This document shows, piece by piece, positions 1 to 6,552 of a stretch of DNA of 8,606 bases (the stretch's first letter is position 1; each line of letters starts with the position of its first letter). The translations under genes were made by a program, and so were the position numbers. Under the pieces are notes generated by a model, which searched no databases, was not told the origin of the DNA, and worked only from the letters and a program-made list of their open reading frames with translations. This DNA comes from Ilumatobacter sp. (GTDB taxonomy: Bacteria; Actinomycetota; Acidimicrobiia; Acidimicrobiales; Ilumatobacteraceae): assembly GCA_029263275.1 (NCBI GenBank), contig JAJCXU010000336.1, forward strand, positions 1-8,606, in the 5' to 3' direction.

Positions 1-425
1 ACCACCGCGGCCAGGTTCAGTGCGTCGAGATCTGCGTCGGCAGTTGGCCCACCCGCCGCACGCACTGCATCGTCGACGCGTTCGCCTTCGGGCAAGCGGT
101 AGACGCCGGGACGAGCCACCTCGCCGGCAACGTGGACCAACACCTCGCCCACTGCGGCTGCGTCAACGACCGCACCCTCGGCAGGAGCCGGGGCGACAAG
201 TGTGGACGCAGGGACACTCGCTGATGACACGCGCGGCAACACTGCTTCGGCCGGCGGCGAAGGCGCCCGAACAAGCCAGAACGCTCCGACACAGACAACG
301 GCCATCGAAACCGCTGACACCACCAGACGCGCGATGCCAAACCACCCAAGCCACGCACGGATGCGATCCACGACGGGCTGGGGTGGGGCGGGACGTGCCA
401 CCACGTCTTCAGGAACTTGCTCCAC
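1..425 (-). CDS. comEA: ComEA-type DNA-uptake protein, N-terminal part (cut by left edge)
   Basis: In Gram-positive bacteria ComEA is a membrane-anchored DNA receptor that hands transforming DNA to the ComEC channel. The gene reads leftward from a GTG at 425 and leaves the window after 141 codons, so the C-terminus is unseen. Visible order: a polar cytoplasmic head (1-24), one membrane segment (about 29-52, GIARLVVSAVSMAVVCVGAF), a Pro/Ala/Val-rich linker (53-92), then an SLBB domain from about 93 with VLVHVAGEVARPGVY, RLPEGERV, a double Gly at 125-126 and LNLAA at 136-140. That is the family pattern before the helix-hairpin-helix DNA-binding domain, which would lie off the edge. GTG is chosen because AGGAGGT sits 5 bases upstream; no in-frame ATG occurs before residue 41. 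The 118-bp gap to the upstream methyltransferase leaves open whether it has its own promoter. Family call is confident; the competence role is inferred, and another SLBB-HhH protein remains possible. Confidence 0.85.
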   Translation of the reverse strand, partial: MEQVPEDVVARPAPPQPVVDRIRAWLGWFGIARLVVSAVSMAVVCVGAFWLVRAPSPPAEAVLPRVSSASVPASTLVAPAPAEGAVVDAAAVGEVLVHVAGEVARPGVYRLPEGERVDDAVRAAGGPTADADLDALNLAAV

Positions 426-430
426 GATTG

Positions 431-437
431 ACCTCCT
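431..437 (-). promoter_or_regulatory. Strong ribosome binding site of comEA
   Basis: AGGAGGT on the minus strand, 5 bases ahead of the GTG at 425. This near-perfect anti-16S match decides the start of comEA. It contrasts with several other genes here, which have no such site and appear leaderless. Confidence 0.8.
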
Positions 438-503
438 CGACCCAGGTGCAACACGCCGGAAACCCGTTCGCGCTGCGCTTCGATGGGGAGGAGTCGGTGT
501 TTT

Positions 504-534
504 CAACCTATCGGTTGGTGGCGACATCGTCGCC
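504..534 (-). other. Two small stem-loops between the methyltransferase and comEA
   Basis: Two inverted repeats lie 9 bases past the methyltransferase stop: GGCGAC-ATC-GTCGCC at 520-534 (6-bp arms, 3-base loop) and CAACC-TATC-GGTTG at 504-517 (5-bp arms, 4-base loop). No T-run follows either on the minus strand, so this is not a classical intrinsic terminator. It could slow polymerase or protect the 3' end of the upstream transcript. The second stem also contains a TAGGTT (minus strand) that could be a weak -10 for comEA. Confidence 0.3.
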
Positions 535-543
535 TTGTCGCAT

Positions 544-1380
544 CTACCGCCGGGGGTTGCGGCAGACGAAGGCGCCGGTTCTTGTTCTGATGCGGAGCTG
601 GCCGTCGACAAAGCGCTTGTTCACCGCGGTGTCGAAGGCGGCAGCTTCGGCTTCCGTGGCGAATTCTCCGGGCGGAAATGAGAGGCCGTACGCGGTGACC
701 GCGGCCGGGTCGTCGATGACGAGATCGTTGTCGTAGGCGTGCCACGCGATCGACGCGAACGAACGACGCAACCGCTGTTCGCCGGTGTCCATGCCGAACA
801 CTTCGTAGAGCTTGTCGCCGTGATCGTCGAAGACTTCGGCGACCAACTCCTTGATCACGTCCATGTGCCCGTATCCGTTCGTTGCCGCGAGCAGCACTCC
901 GTCAGGGCGCAGCACGCGAGCCAATTCGGCAACTCCACGGTCCGGATCGGGGACGTGGTAGAGCATGTGGTTGGCGACGACCACGTCGAACGACGAATCA
1001 GCGAACGGCAACTCCTGCACATCGCAAGCCCGTCCGGCGACGCTGTCGAAGCCATGCGAGCCCGCCCGCTCGACCGCTGCATCGACCATCCCGGGCGACA
1101 GGTCGGTCAGCGTGAGCTTCGATGACTTCGGTGCACGCGCGTTGTCCCAGAAGCGTCCCGTTCCCGTGCCGCATTCGAGCACGTCAGGCGCCTCGGGCCA
1201 ATCGAGCAGGTCGGCTGCAAAATCCGGGAACGCTGCGGTTGCGGTTGAGAACCGCTGGTGCAACGCAGTGCGGACATCGAGCTTCGCGCCGTCTCCGTAC
1301 TGGACGTCACGCAGATACTCCTGGTCGCCGCCCGCGACTGTTGACCGATCGTTGATGTCCACGGGCGGCGGCGTGGTCAC
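544..1380 (-). CDS. Class I SAM-dependent methyltransferase (Methyltransf_11 type)
   Basis: A soluble methyltransferase of 278 residues that would transfer a methyl group from S-adenosylmethionine to an unidentified substrate. SAM-binding motif I is VLECGTGTGRF (67-77; C70 where Asp or Gly is common). The strand-2 acidic region is LTDLSPGMVDAA (91-102). DVQELPFADSSFDVVVAN (120-137) ends in the motif IV region, followed by HMLYHVPD, and ARVLRPDGVLLAA (154-166) is the usual post-motif segment. The C-terminal third (170-278) is divergent and probably sets substrate choice. The GTG start at 1380 directly follows the TGA of the thioredoxin-like gene, with no Shine-Dalgarno site, so translation is probably coupled to it; a second in-frame GTG at 1362 is possible. 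The arrangement resembles ubiquinone/menaquinone- or small-molecule-type methyltransferases, but nothing in sequence or context fixes the substrate. Confidence 0.88.
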   Translation of the reverse strand: MTTPPPVDINDRSTVAGGDQEYLRDVQYGDGAKLDVRTALHQRFSTATAAFPDFAADLLDWPEAPDVLECGTGTGRFWDNARAPKSSKLTLTDLSPGMVDAAVERAGSHGFDSVAGRACDVQELPFADSSFDVVVANHMLYHVPDPDRGVAELARVLRPDGVLLAATNGYGHMDVIKELVAEVFDDHGDKLYEVFGMDTGEQRLRRSFASIAWHAYDNDLVIDDPAAVTAYGLSFPPGEFATEAEAAAFDTAVNKRFVDGQLRIRTRTGAFVCRNPRR

Positions 1381-2091
1381 TCAGTACAGACGCATCGTGA
1401 GCTGGCGCCGGTAGTCCGCGGTTCGAGGATCGTCCGGACCCATCAGCTCGAGGATGTCGACGAACTGTTGCCGCGCCTCGTCGTCGCCCTTCACGCGATC
1501 GAGCAGTCCAGTGAGCTGCTCGTCGTAGTCGTCGTCGATGGGCACTTCGCCAACGCGTGCGGATGCAGCAATCTTGCGCGTCCGGTCGTTCTCGGGGATG
1601 CGCTCGATCAACACCAGTGCTTCCTCGGCACGCCCGTCGGCCACAAGCAGTTCGCCGAGCGCACCGATTGCATCCTCATTGGCTGGTTCCATCTGGAGGG
1701 CGAGGCGCAAGCTGCCTTCATCACCCGCAGCGATCAACTCATCAAGTGCCTGTTCCTGCTCGGACGGGCCGAGCGAGTCGACGAACGCCTGCACCTCGTG
1801 CTCGGGCTGTGCGCCCATGAACCCGTTGACGACAGCGCCGTCCTGCAGTGCGTACACCGCCGGAATCGACTGGACCTTGAATGCCTGCCCGATTGCCGGG
1901 TTCTCGTCGATGTTCACCTTGGCGAGCACGACGTTGCCGTTCGTGGCATCGATGACGTTCTCGATGATCGGGCCCAGCGTCTTGCACGGGCCGCACCACG
2001 GCGCCCAGAGGTCGACCACGACGGTGACGTCCTTCGACTTCTCGATGACTTCGGACTCGAACGTTGCGTCGGTGACGTCGATGGCTGCCAT
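1381..2091 (-). CDS. Thioredoxin-TPR protein, CnoX/YbbN-like
   Basis: A cytoplasmic two-domain protein of 236 residues. The N-terminal thioredoxin fold (about 1-108) has the complete redox motif WCGPC (32-36), preceded by VVVDLWAP, and the cis-proline loop SIPA (75-78, Pro77). The rest (about 110-236) is acidic and helical with TPR-like pairs (EDAIGALGELLVADGRAEEA) and ends in DDPRTADYRRQL, typical of this family. Known members (CnoX) act as holdases that protect clients from oxidation and pass them to chaperonins. The E. coli form has lost the redox motif, so intact WCGPC suggests a redox-active version. It is shorter than the usual 280-300 residues, so there are fewer TPR repeats. Start ATG 2091 is supported by a -10-like TAGCCT exactly 6 bases upstream and no ribosome site. 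It is the first gene of a likely operon with the methyltransferase (zero-base junction). Confidence 0.9.
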   Translation of the reverse strand: MAAIDVTDATFESEVIEKSKDVTVVVDLWAPWCGPCKTLGPIIENVIDATNGNVVLAKVNIDENPAIGQAFKVQSIPAVYALQDGAVVNGFMGAQPEHEVQAFVDSLGPSEQEQALDELIAAGDEGSLRLALQMEPANEDAIGALGELLVADGRAEEALVLIERIPENDRTRKIAASARVGEVPIDDDYDEQLTGLLDRVKGDDEARQQFVDILELMGPDDPRTADYRRQLTMRLY

Positions 2092-2097
2092 GCGGCC

Positions 2098-2103
2098 AGG
2101 CTA
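2098..2103 (-). promoter_or_regulatory. -10 box for a leaderless thioredoxin-like transcript
   Basis: TAGCCT on the minus strand, 6 bases from the ATG at 2091. This fits a sigma-70 type TANNNT with transcription starting at or next to the A of the start codon. It is preceded by GGTCGG; I see no clear -35 box. Confidence 0.55.
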
Positions 2104-2183
2104 CCGACCTGACTTCGGGGCGCCCATGCGCTGACCATGAGGGCCGCTGCCCATCGAGGTCTCCATCGCGGCGACTCGGTCGG

Positions 2184-2189
2184 TACCCT
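2184..2189 (+). promoter_or_regulatory. -10 box for the phosphotransferase gene
   Basis: TACCCT ends 8 bases before the ATG at 2198. A start site 6-7 bases downstream would give a leader of 0-2 bases. No Shine-Dalgarno site is visible before this ATG, in line with a leaderless or nearly leaderless message. No clear -35 box. Confidence 0.45.
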
Positions 2190-2197
2190 CGGCTGCA

Positions 2198-3232
2198 ATG
2201 AGCGACCACGCCGGCATCGACGTCACCAACGTCACCGCCTGGCTCGACGCGCACATCGACGGAGCCCAGGGCCCGTACACGTTCGACCTCATTGCCGGCG
2301 GCCACTCCAACCTCACGTTCGGCGTCCACGACGCGGCCGGAAACCACTTCGTACTCAGACGCCCGCCGCTCGGCCACGTTCTGGCGAGCGCACACGACAT
2401 GGGTCGTGAGCATCGAATCATCTCCGGTCTCCAAACCTCAGCAGTGCCCGTCGCCCCGGCGCTCGGATACTGCGACGATCTCGAGGTCAACGGGGCACCG
2501 TTCTACGTGATGCGTTACGTCGACGGACACGTCGTTCGCGACCTTGACGAAGCGACAGCCACGCTCACCATCGAGGCGCGCGGCCAGGCGAGTCGGTCGC
2601 TCGTCGACACGATGGCCACGATCCACGCCGTCGACCTCGACGCCAGCGGGCTCGCTGAACTCGGACGCCACGAGGGCTACATCGCACGGCAGCTGAAGCG
2701 GTGGTATGGCCAATGGAATCAGGGCAAGACCCGCGAGCTCGCAGCGGTCGACCGTGTGCATGCAGCACTCGCGGCACACATCCCCGAGCAGGGGCCCGCC
2801 ACGATCGTCCACGGCGACTACCGCCTCGACAACTGCATGGTCGACGACGACGGGAACATCGTCGCCGTGCTCGACTGGGAGATCTGTACCCTCGGCGACC
2901 CGCTCGCCGACCTCGGACTCCTCCAGGTCTATTGGACTGGTCCCGACGACGGCGCGAGCGCCTGGGACGGCACCGCCACCACTGCCGACGGCTTCTGGAA
3001 CCGCGCCGACCTGGTCGCGCGCTACGCCGAAGTGTCGGGGCGTGACGTCTCCCGGCTCGACTTCTACGTGGCATTCGCGTATTGGAAGCTCGCCTGCATT
3101 CTCGAAGGCGTTTATGGCCGCTACCTCGGCGGAGCTCTCGGCGACCAAGACCCAGCCGATCTCGAACCCTTCAAACTGCAGGTCGATGCTGCAGCCGCCA
3201 AGGCCGAGGAATATCTGGAGCAGTTCACATGA
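2198..3232 (+). CDS. Phosphotransferase family protein (APH/ACAD10-like kinase fold)
   Basis: A 344-residue protein with the aminoglycoside-phosphotransferase/choline-kinase fold. Visible motifs: a nucleotide loop GGHSNLTF (34-41), VLRRPP (52-57) in the strand that normally bears the ATP-contacting basic residue, Glu71 in the MGREHRI helix, a catalytic loop HGDYRLDN (205-212), and the metal-binding DWE (226-228) followed by LGDPLADLG. The VLRRPP and LGDPLADLG forms are typical of the ACAD10/FadE36-like subgroup. Members of that subgroup are linked to acyl-CoA dehydrogenases and phosphorylate small hydroxylated molecules such as hydroxy-acids, rather than antibiotics. No acyl-CoA dehydrogenase lies next door, so the substrate is open. 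The ATG at 2198 begins just before the conserved N-terminal region and follows a TACCCT box. Its TGA overlaps the next start (ATGA), so the two are probably cotranslated. The dense minus-strand reading frame across it is a shadow. Confidence 0.9.
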   Translation: MSDHAGIDVTNVTAWLDAHIDGAQGPYTFDLIAGGHSNLTFGVHDAAGNHFVLRRPPLGHVLASAHDMGREHRIISGLQTSAVPVAPALGYCDDLEVNGAPFYVMRYVDGHVVRDLDEATATLTIEARGQASRSLVDTMATIHAVDLDASGLAELGRHEGYIARQLKRWYGQWNQGKTRELAAVDRVHAALAAHIPEQGPATIVHGDYRLDNCMVDDDGNIVAVLDWEICTLGDPLADLGLLQVYWTGPDDGASAWDGTATTADGFWNRADLVARYAEVSGRDVSRLDFYVAFAYWKLACILEGVYGRYLGGALGDQDPADLEPFKLQVDAAAAKAEEYLEQFT

Positions 3233-4152
3233 GCGACCAGCCCGATCCATCAGGCACCAGCGCCAACAGCGACATCGAATGGCTCACCACTGAGCCGATG
3301 CTGCACGAACCAGTGCTCATCGTGATGATGACCGGCTGGATCGATGCCGCCGGCGCCGCAGCCGCAGCAATCCAGGTGCTGGCCGACGAATGCGAAACCG
3401 CTCCGATGGTGCGCTTCGACGATGACACGTTCATCGACTACCGGGCCCGCCGTCCCACGATGGAGCTGCGCGACGGCGTCAACACCAATCTGCGTTGGAA
3501 TCACATCGAGCTGCTCGCCGGTCGGTCACCCACCGGTCGCGACGTGCTCGTCTTGATGGGCCCTGAGCCCGACATGAACTGGCGACGTTTCTCGAAGGCC
3601 GTCGGCGACATCGCCGTCGAGCTGGGTGTGACCCACATGATCGGATTCGGGGCATATCCGTTCGCAGCGCCACACACCCGGACGCCACGGCTTTCATGTT
3701 CCTCGCCTTCGATCGACGTCTTGACCAATGTCGATTTCGCCCGCAGCTCGGTCGATGTTCCTGCCGGCATGGCTGCCGCGCTCGAACACACGATGCACGA
3801 TCGCAAGATCCCGGCGCTCGGGATCTGGGCGCAAGTCCCGCACTACGTGTCGTCGATGACCTATCCAGCGTCGTCGGTGGCACTGCTCGACGGGCTCGCC
3901 GAGGTGACCGGCGTGCGCATCACCGGCTCATCGCTCCGCAACGAAGTCGGCATCCAGCGTGAGCGGATCGATCAGATGGTCGAAGACAACGTCGACCACC
4001 AGCTGATGGTCAAGCAACTCGAGACGCTGCACGACGCCGCCATCGAAGACGATGCTGACGCTGCAGACGCCGCAGCCGAAATGCGGCTGAAGTCCGGTGA
4101 CGAAATCGCGGCCGAAATCCAAGAGTTCCTGCGCGACCACCCCGACTCCTAA
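3229..4152 (+). CDS. PAC2 family protein
   Basis: A 307-residue soluble protein of the PAC2 family (proteasome-assembly-chaperone-2-like fold). It is common in Actinobacteria, where its function is not settled. Recognisable parts: EPVLIVMMTGWIDAAGAAA (27-45), the FDDD-x-FIDYRARRP segment (63-76), VLVLMGPEPDMNWRRF (106-121), GVTHMIGFGAYPFAAPHTR (133-151), and VPHYVSSMTYPASSVALLDGL (203-223). The C-terminus (242-307) is a charged, probably helical tail. The start used is the ATG at 3229 that overlaps the upstream TGA. An in-frame extension back to 3082 exists but lies wholly inside the phosphotransferase gene and is Arg/Ser-rich, so it is rejected. No proteasome subunit, Pup or Mpa gene is in view, so a link to the actinobacterial proteasome is only a possibility. 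The tight overlap says it is made together with the phosphotransferase. Confidence 0.88.
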   Translation: MSDQPDPSGTSANSDIEWLTTEPMLHEPVLIVMMTGWIDAAGAAAAAIQVLADECETAPMVRFDDDTFIDYRARRPTMELRDGVNTNLRWNHIELLAGRSPTGRDVLVLMGPEPDMNWRRFSKAVGDIAVELGVTHMIGFGAYPFAAPHTRTPRLSCSSPSIDVLTNVDFARSSVDVPAGMAAALEHTMHDRKIPALGIWAQVPHYVSSMTYPASSVALLDGLAEVTGVRITGSSLRNEVGIQRERIDQMVEDNVDHQLMVKQLETLHDAAIEDDADAADAAAEMRLKSGDEIAAEIQEFLRDHPDS

Positions 4153-4194
4153 CCAATCCGTCGGTCCGAATCTGGGTGGCGCCGCCCCTGGAAC

Positions 4195-4200
4195 TACCTT
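4195..4200 (+). promoter_or_regulatory. -10 box for a leaderless LLM oxidoreductase transcript
   Basis: TACCTT ends exactly 6 bases before the ATG at 4207, in the 54-bp spacer after the PAC2 gene. There is no good ribosome site, and the upstream hexamer at about -35 (CTGGGT) is weak. This suggests the LLM gene has its own leaderless transcript instead of relying on readthrough. Confidence 0.5.
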
Positions 4201-4206
4201 CGGGGC

Positions 4207-5226
4207 ATGAAGATCGACGGCAACATCGGCAGCATTCTCAACGACATCCCAGCACAAGCACAGGATGTCGAAGCCTCCGGGTACTCGGGCGCCTGGGTTG
4301 CCGAGATGGCGCACGACCCGTTCCTCCCATTGCTCCTCGCCGCCGAGCACACCGAGAACCTCGAGATCGGCACCTCGATCGCAGTGGCGTTCTCCCGCTC
4401 GCCGATGACCGTGGCGAATACGGCGTGGGATCTCCAGGCGTACTCGAAGGGTCGATTCGTCCTCGGTCTCGGCAGCCAGATCAAGCCGCACATCGAGAAG
4501 CGCTTTTCGATGGAGTGGAGCAAGCCGGCAGCGCGCATGCGCGAGTTCGCGCTGGCGATGCGAGCGATCTGGAACACGTGGCTCACCGGCGAGAAGCTCG
4601 AGTTCCGGGGCGAGTTCTACAAGCACACGCTGATGACCCCGATGTTCTCACCAGCCGCATCCGAACTCGAGGGTTTCGGTCCACCGAAGATGTTCCTGGC
4701 CGGCGTCGGCCCGCTGATGACCGAGGTCGCCGGCGAGGCGTTCGACGGGTTCATCTGCCACGGGTTCACGACCGAGAAGTACCTACGCGAGGTGACCATT
4801 CCAGCGCTGGCTCGCGGACGCGAGAAGGCCGGAAAGACCATGGAGGGCTTTGAGATCGTCGGCCCATCGTTCGTCGTCACCGGCAACAACGACGAAGAGA
4901 TCGAGAAGGCAGCCATCGCGACCCGCAAGCAGATCGCGTTTTACGGCTCGACACCGGCCTATCGCCCGGTTCTCGACATGCATGGCTGGGGTGGGCTGCA
5001 AGACGAGCTCAACACGCTGTCCAAGCAAGGCGAGTGGGACAAGATGGGCACGCTCATCGACGATGAGATTCTCAACACGTTCGCCGTCGTCGGCGAACCC
5101 GAAACGATCGCAGGAGAACTCGGCGCTCGATACGGCGACGTCATTCAACGCCTCAGCTTCTACGCCCCGTACGCCAGCGACCCCGACCGCTGGGCCAAGG
5201 TGATGAGCGACCTGCGTTCGGTCTGA
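4207..5226 (+). CDS. LLM-class (F420-dependent type) oxidoreductase, TIGR03617-like
   Basis: A 339-residue luciferase-like monooxygenase-fold protein (TIM barrel). Supporting segments: an N-terminal strand with alternating small residues and AQDVEASGYSGAWVAEMAHDP (18-38), the family signature NLEIGTSIAVAFSRSPMTVA (51-70), DLQAYSKGRFVLGLGS (75-90) with the hallmark GRFxLGLG, and PKMFLAGVGP in the second half (160-169). The C-terminus has VVGEPETIAGELGARYGD (294-311), the usual flow-control/anion region. The layout matches an actinobacterial subfamily predicted to use coenzyme F420 for hydride transfer; FMN use cannot be excluded by eye. The substrate is unknown, and no F420-biosynthesis gene is present to help. 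Length is normal for the group. The ATG at 4207 is backed by the TACCTT box 6 bases upstream. It converges with the PhzF-family gene, 7 bases between stop codons. Confidence 0.9.
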   Translation: MKIDGNIGSILNDIPAQAQDVEASGYSGAWVAEMAHDPFLPLLLAAEHTENLEIGTSIAVAFSRSPMTVANTAWDLQAYSKGRFVLGLGSQIKPHIEKRFSMEWSKPAARMREFALAMRAIWNTWLTGEKLEFRGEFYKHTLMTPMFSPAASELEGFGPPKMFLAGVGPLMTEVAGEAFDGFICHGFTTEKYLREVTIPALARGREKAGKTMEGFEIVGPSFVVTGNNDEEIEKAAIATRKQIAFYGSTPAYRPVLDMHGWGGLQDELNTLSKQGEWDKMGTLIDDEILNTFAVVGEPETIAGELGARYGDVIQRLSFYAPYASDPDRWAKVMSDLRSV

Positions 5227-5236
5227 TCGACGATCA
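5224..5236. terminator. Palindrome covering both convergent stop codons
   Basis: TGATCG-A-CGATCA is a perfect 6-bp inverted repeat with a one-base centre. Its left TGA is the stop of the LLM gene and its right TCA is the minus-strand stop of the PhzF-family gene. With no T-run and a one-base loop it is a weak terminator at best. It may mark a shared bidirectional 3' end, or be chance from the two stops facing each other. Confidence 0.25.
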
Positions 5237-6064
5237 GATCTCGATCGTTCCGGTTACCCGAACATCAACCGCTCCCCCGACCCAGATCTCGCCGGCGGAT
5301 TCCTCGACAGCGACGGTTCCGGTGGTTTGTGAGGCGATGTACGGAGCGGTGATCACTCCGTTCTGCAGCAGCCACTGACCAATCGATGCGTTGAGACTGC
5401 CGGTCACCGGGTCTTCACGGATCGATCCATTCGAGTCGTTGAAGAACGCACGCACCTCGAGCGCGGTGTCGTGTGCAGCGGGGTGCAGCCCCACGACGCC
5501 GACATCGAAGTGCTTCGCCGATCCAGTCGGCGTAGGAAGGTCCAGGACGTGCTGGGCTGACCGCAGCAGCAGCCCCATCCACCCCGGCCCGTTGTCGATC
5601 CAGCTGCTGTCGACGACATCGGCCGGATCGATGCTGAGCAGGCCGAGCGCCCGGCCGAGGTCAGGTGGATCGACGGGCTCATGTCGAACCATTGGCGGTG
5701 CAGCGAATGCGAGATGTCCCGATGCCGATCGACGGATGGTGATCAACCCAGCTCCACATTCTTGGACGATCACGCCATCACGCTTCGGTATACCACCGGC
5801 GGCGAGCCATGCAGCACAGGCGCCGAGCGTCGGATGGCCCGCGAACGGCAACTCGGTCTTCGGTTCAAAGATCCGCACTCGGTAGTCGGCCGTCGGCACG
5901 CTCGGGGCGAGCAGGAACGCTGCCTCGGACAGGTTCGTCCAACGCGTCACCATCTGCATCACTTGAGCCGACACGTCATCGGCGTCATGCACCACCGCGA
6001 GCGGGTTGCCCGTGAACGATCCCGACGCGAACACGTCGATCTGGCTGAAACGATGGTGAGTCAT
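5234..6064 (-). CDS. PhzF family isomerase/epimerase
   Basis: A 276-residue protein of the PhzF family (diaminopimelate-epimerase fold, two similar lobes). The family includes the phenazine enzyme PhzF, but most members are uncharacterised isomerases, so the name does not imply phenazines. Key segments: FSQIDVFASGSFTGNPLAVV (6-25), TNLSEAAFL (43-51) with the expected catalytic Glu at 47, the FAGHPTLG loop (74-81), and EDPVTGSLNASIGQWL (217-232) in the second lobe. All core residues look intact and length is typical. A longer in-frame start exists at 6091, but the ATG at 6064 overlaps the stop of the Fur-family gene as ATGA and gives the standard N-terminus, so it is preferred. The overlap makes translational coupling with the regulator likely. 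No phenazine or amino-acid genes are adjacent; the substrate is unknown. Confidence 0.9.
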   Translation of the reverse strand: MTHHRFSQIDVFASGSFTGNPLAVVHDADDVSAQVMQMVTRWTNLSEAAFLLAPSVPTADYRVRIFEPKTELPFAGHPTLGACAAWLAAGGIPKRDGVIVQECGAGLITIRRSASGHLAFAAPPMVRHEPVDPPDLGRALGLLSIDPADVVDSSWIDNGPGWMGLLLRSAQHVLDLPTPTGSAKHFDVGVVGLHPAAHDTALEVRAFFNDSNGSIREDPVTGSLNASIGQWLLQNGVITAPYIASQTTGTVAVEESAGEIWVGGAVDVRVTGTIEI

Positions 6065-6540
6065 CGTCCACGCTCGCTGCAGTCCCCACATACTCCTTCG
6101 AGCGCGAAGTGGCCGGGCTCAAGTGTGAACCCGATGGCGTCGTGAGCTTCGGCGACGAAGCGATCGACCGCCACCGTTGGGACCGCGGTGATACCCCCAC
6201 AATCTCGGCACACGGCGATCAATCCGTGGTCGCCGCCGAGCCGGACGAGTGATGGGCCGTGGCCAGCGTGCACGTGGGTGACGATTCCTTGATCGGAGAG
6301 CACGCCGATCGTCCGATACACCGTTGCCTCGTGGATGCCGGCCGCTTCCGCTTGAGCAAGCGCTGTCAGCGCCGCAGCGTCGATCGGCCCGCCGTGGCGC
6401 AGCAGGGCTCGCAGCACGGCGACACGCGGCCGCGTCGCTCGACATCCGCGCGTGCGCAGAATCGCCTCGGCATCATCGACCGTCCACGCCTCGACGGTTC
6501 GACCGTCGAGATGCGTCACCGAATCGTCGTTCACCCGCAT
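6061..6540 (-). CDS. Fur-family metal-responsive-type transcriptional regulator
   Basis: A 159-residue DNA-binding protein of the Fur/Zur/PerR superfamily. The winged helix spans about 25-90: CRATRPRVAVLRAL (33-46), IHEATVYRTIGVLSDQGIV (69-87) with the recognition-helix ATVYRT, and the wing VHAGHG. The dimerisation domain has two zinc-binding pairs, CRDC (111-114) and CGDC (151-154), plus FTLEPGHFALEG with His144. The His cluster that usually precedes the first Cys pair is reduced to one (GGDHGLIAVC, His105), so sensing may be unusual. Two ATGs lie in tandem; the second (6540) is chosen because TAGTCT sits exactly 6 bases ahead of it, like the other leaderless genes here. Its stop overlaps the PhzF-family start. 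It probably controls its own operon. Zur- or Fur-type function cannot be assigned by eye, and I see no classical Fur or Zur box nearby. Confidence 0.87.
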   Translation of the reverse strand: MRVNDDSVTHLDGRTVEAWTVDDAEAILRTRGCRATRPRVAVLRALLRHGGPIDAAALTALAQAEAAGIHEATVYRTIGVLSDQGIVTHVHAGHGPSLVRLGGDHGLIAVCRDCGGITAVPTVAVDRFVAEAHDAIGFTLEPGHFALEGVCGDCSERGR

Positions 6541-6546
6541 CATCGG

Positions 6547-6552
6547 AGACTA
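6547..6552 (-). promoter_or_regulatory. -10 box for the Fur-family gene
   Basis: TAGTCT on the minus strand, 6 bases before the second of two tandem ATGs (6540). A leaderless start there would leave the first ATG (6543) untranslated, so this box decides the start. Immediately upstream TGCC-TGACAC-GGCA forms a short inverted repeat that could be a regulator site. Confidence 0.5.

Larger units (their letters stand above)
2098..2189. repeat. Mirrored 12-mers in the divergent promoter spacer
   Basis: GGTCGGTACCCT on the plus strand (2178-2189) and GGTCGGTAGCCT on the minus strand (2109 to 2098) match at 11 of 12 positions and face outward toward the phosphotransferase and thioredoxin-like genes. 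Each contains the -10-like TAsCCT for its gene. They may simply be the same extended -10 used twice, or a shared regulator site giving joint control. Confidence 0.5.

Noticed and set aside
3082..3228. N-terminal extension of the PAC2 gene
   Set aside because: It lies entirely within the phosphotransferase gene and is Arg/Ser-rich. The ATG at 3229 overlaps the upstream stop and begins the conserved protein.
2438..3250. A 270-codon minus-strand frame opposite the phosphotransferase
   Set aside because: A typical high-GC antisense shadow. The plus strand carries clear kinase motifs and the antisense frame is Val/Glu/Arg-rich without domains.
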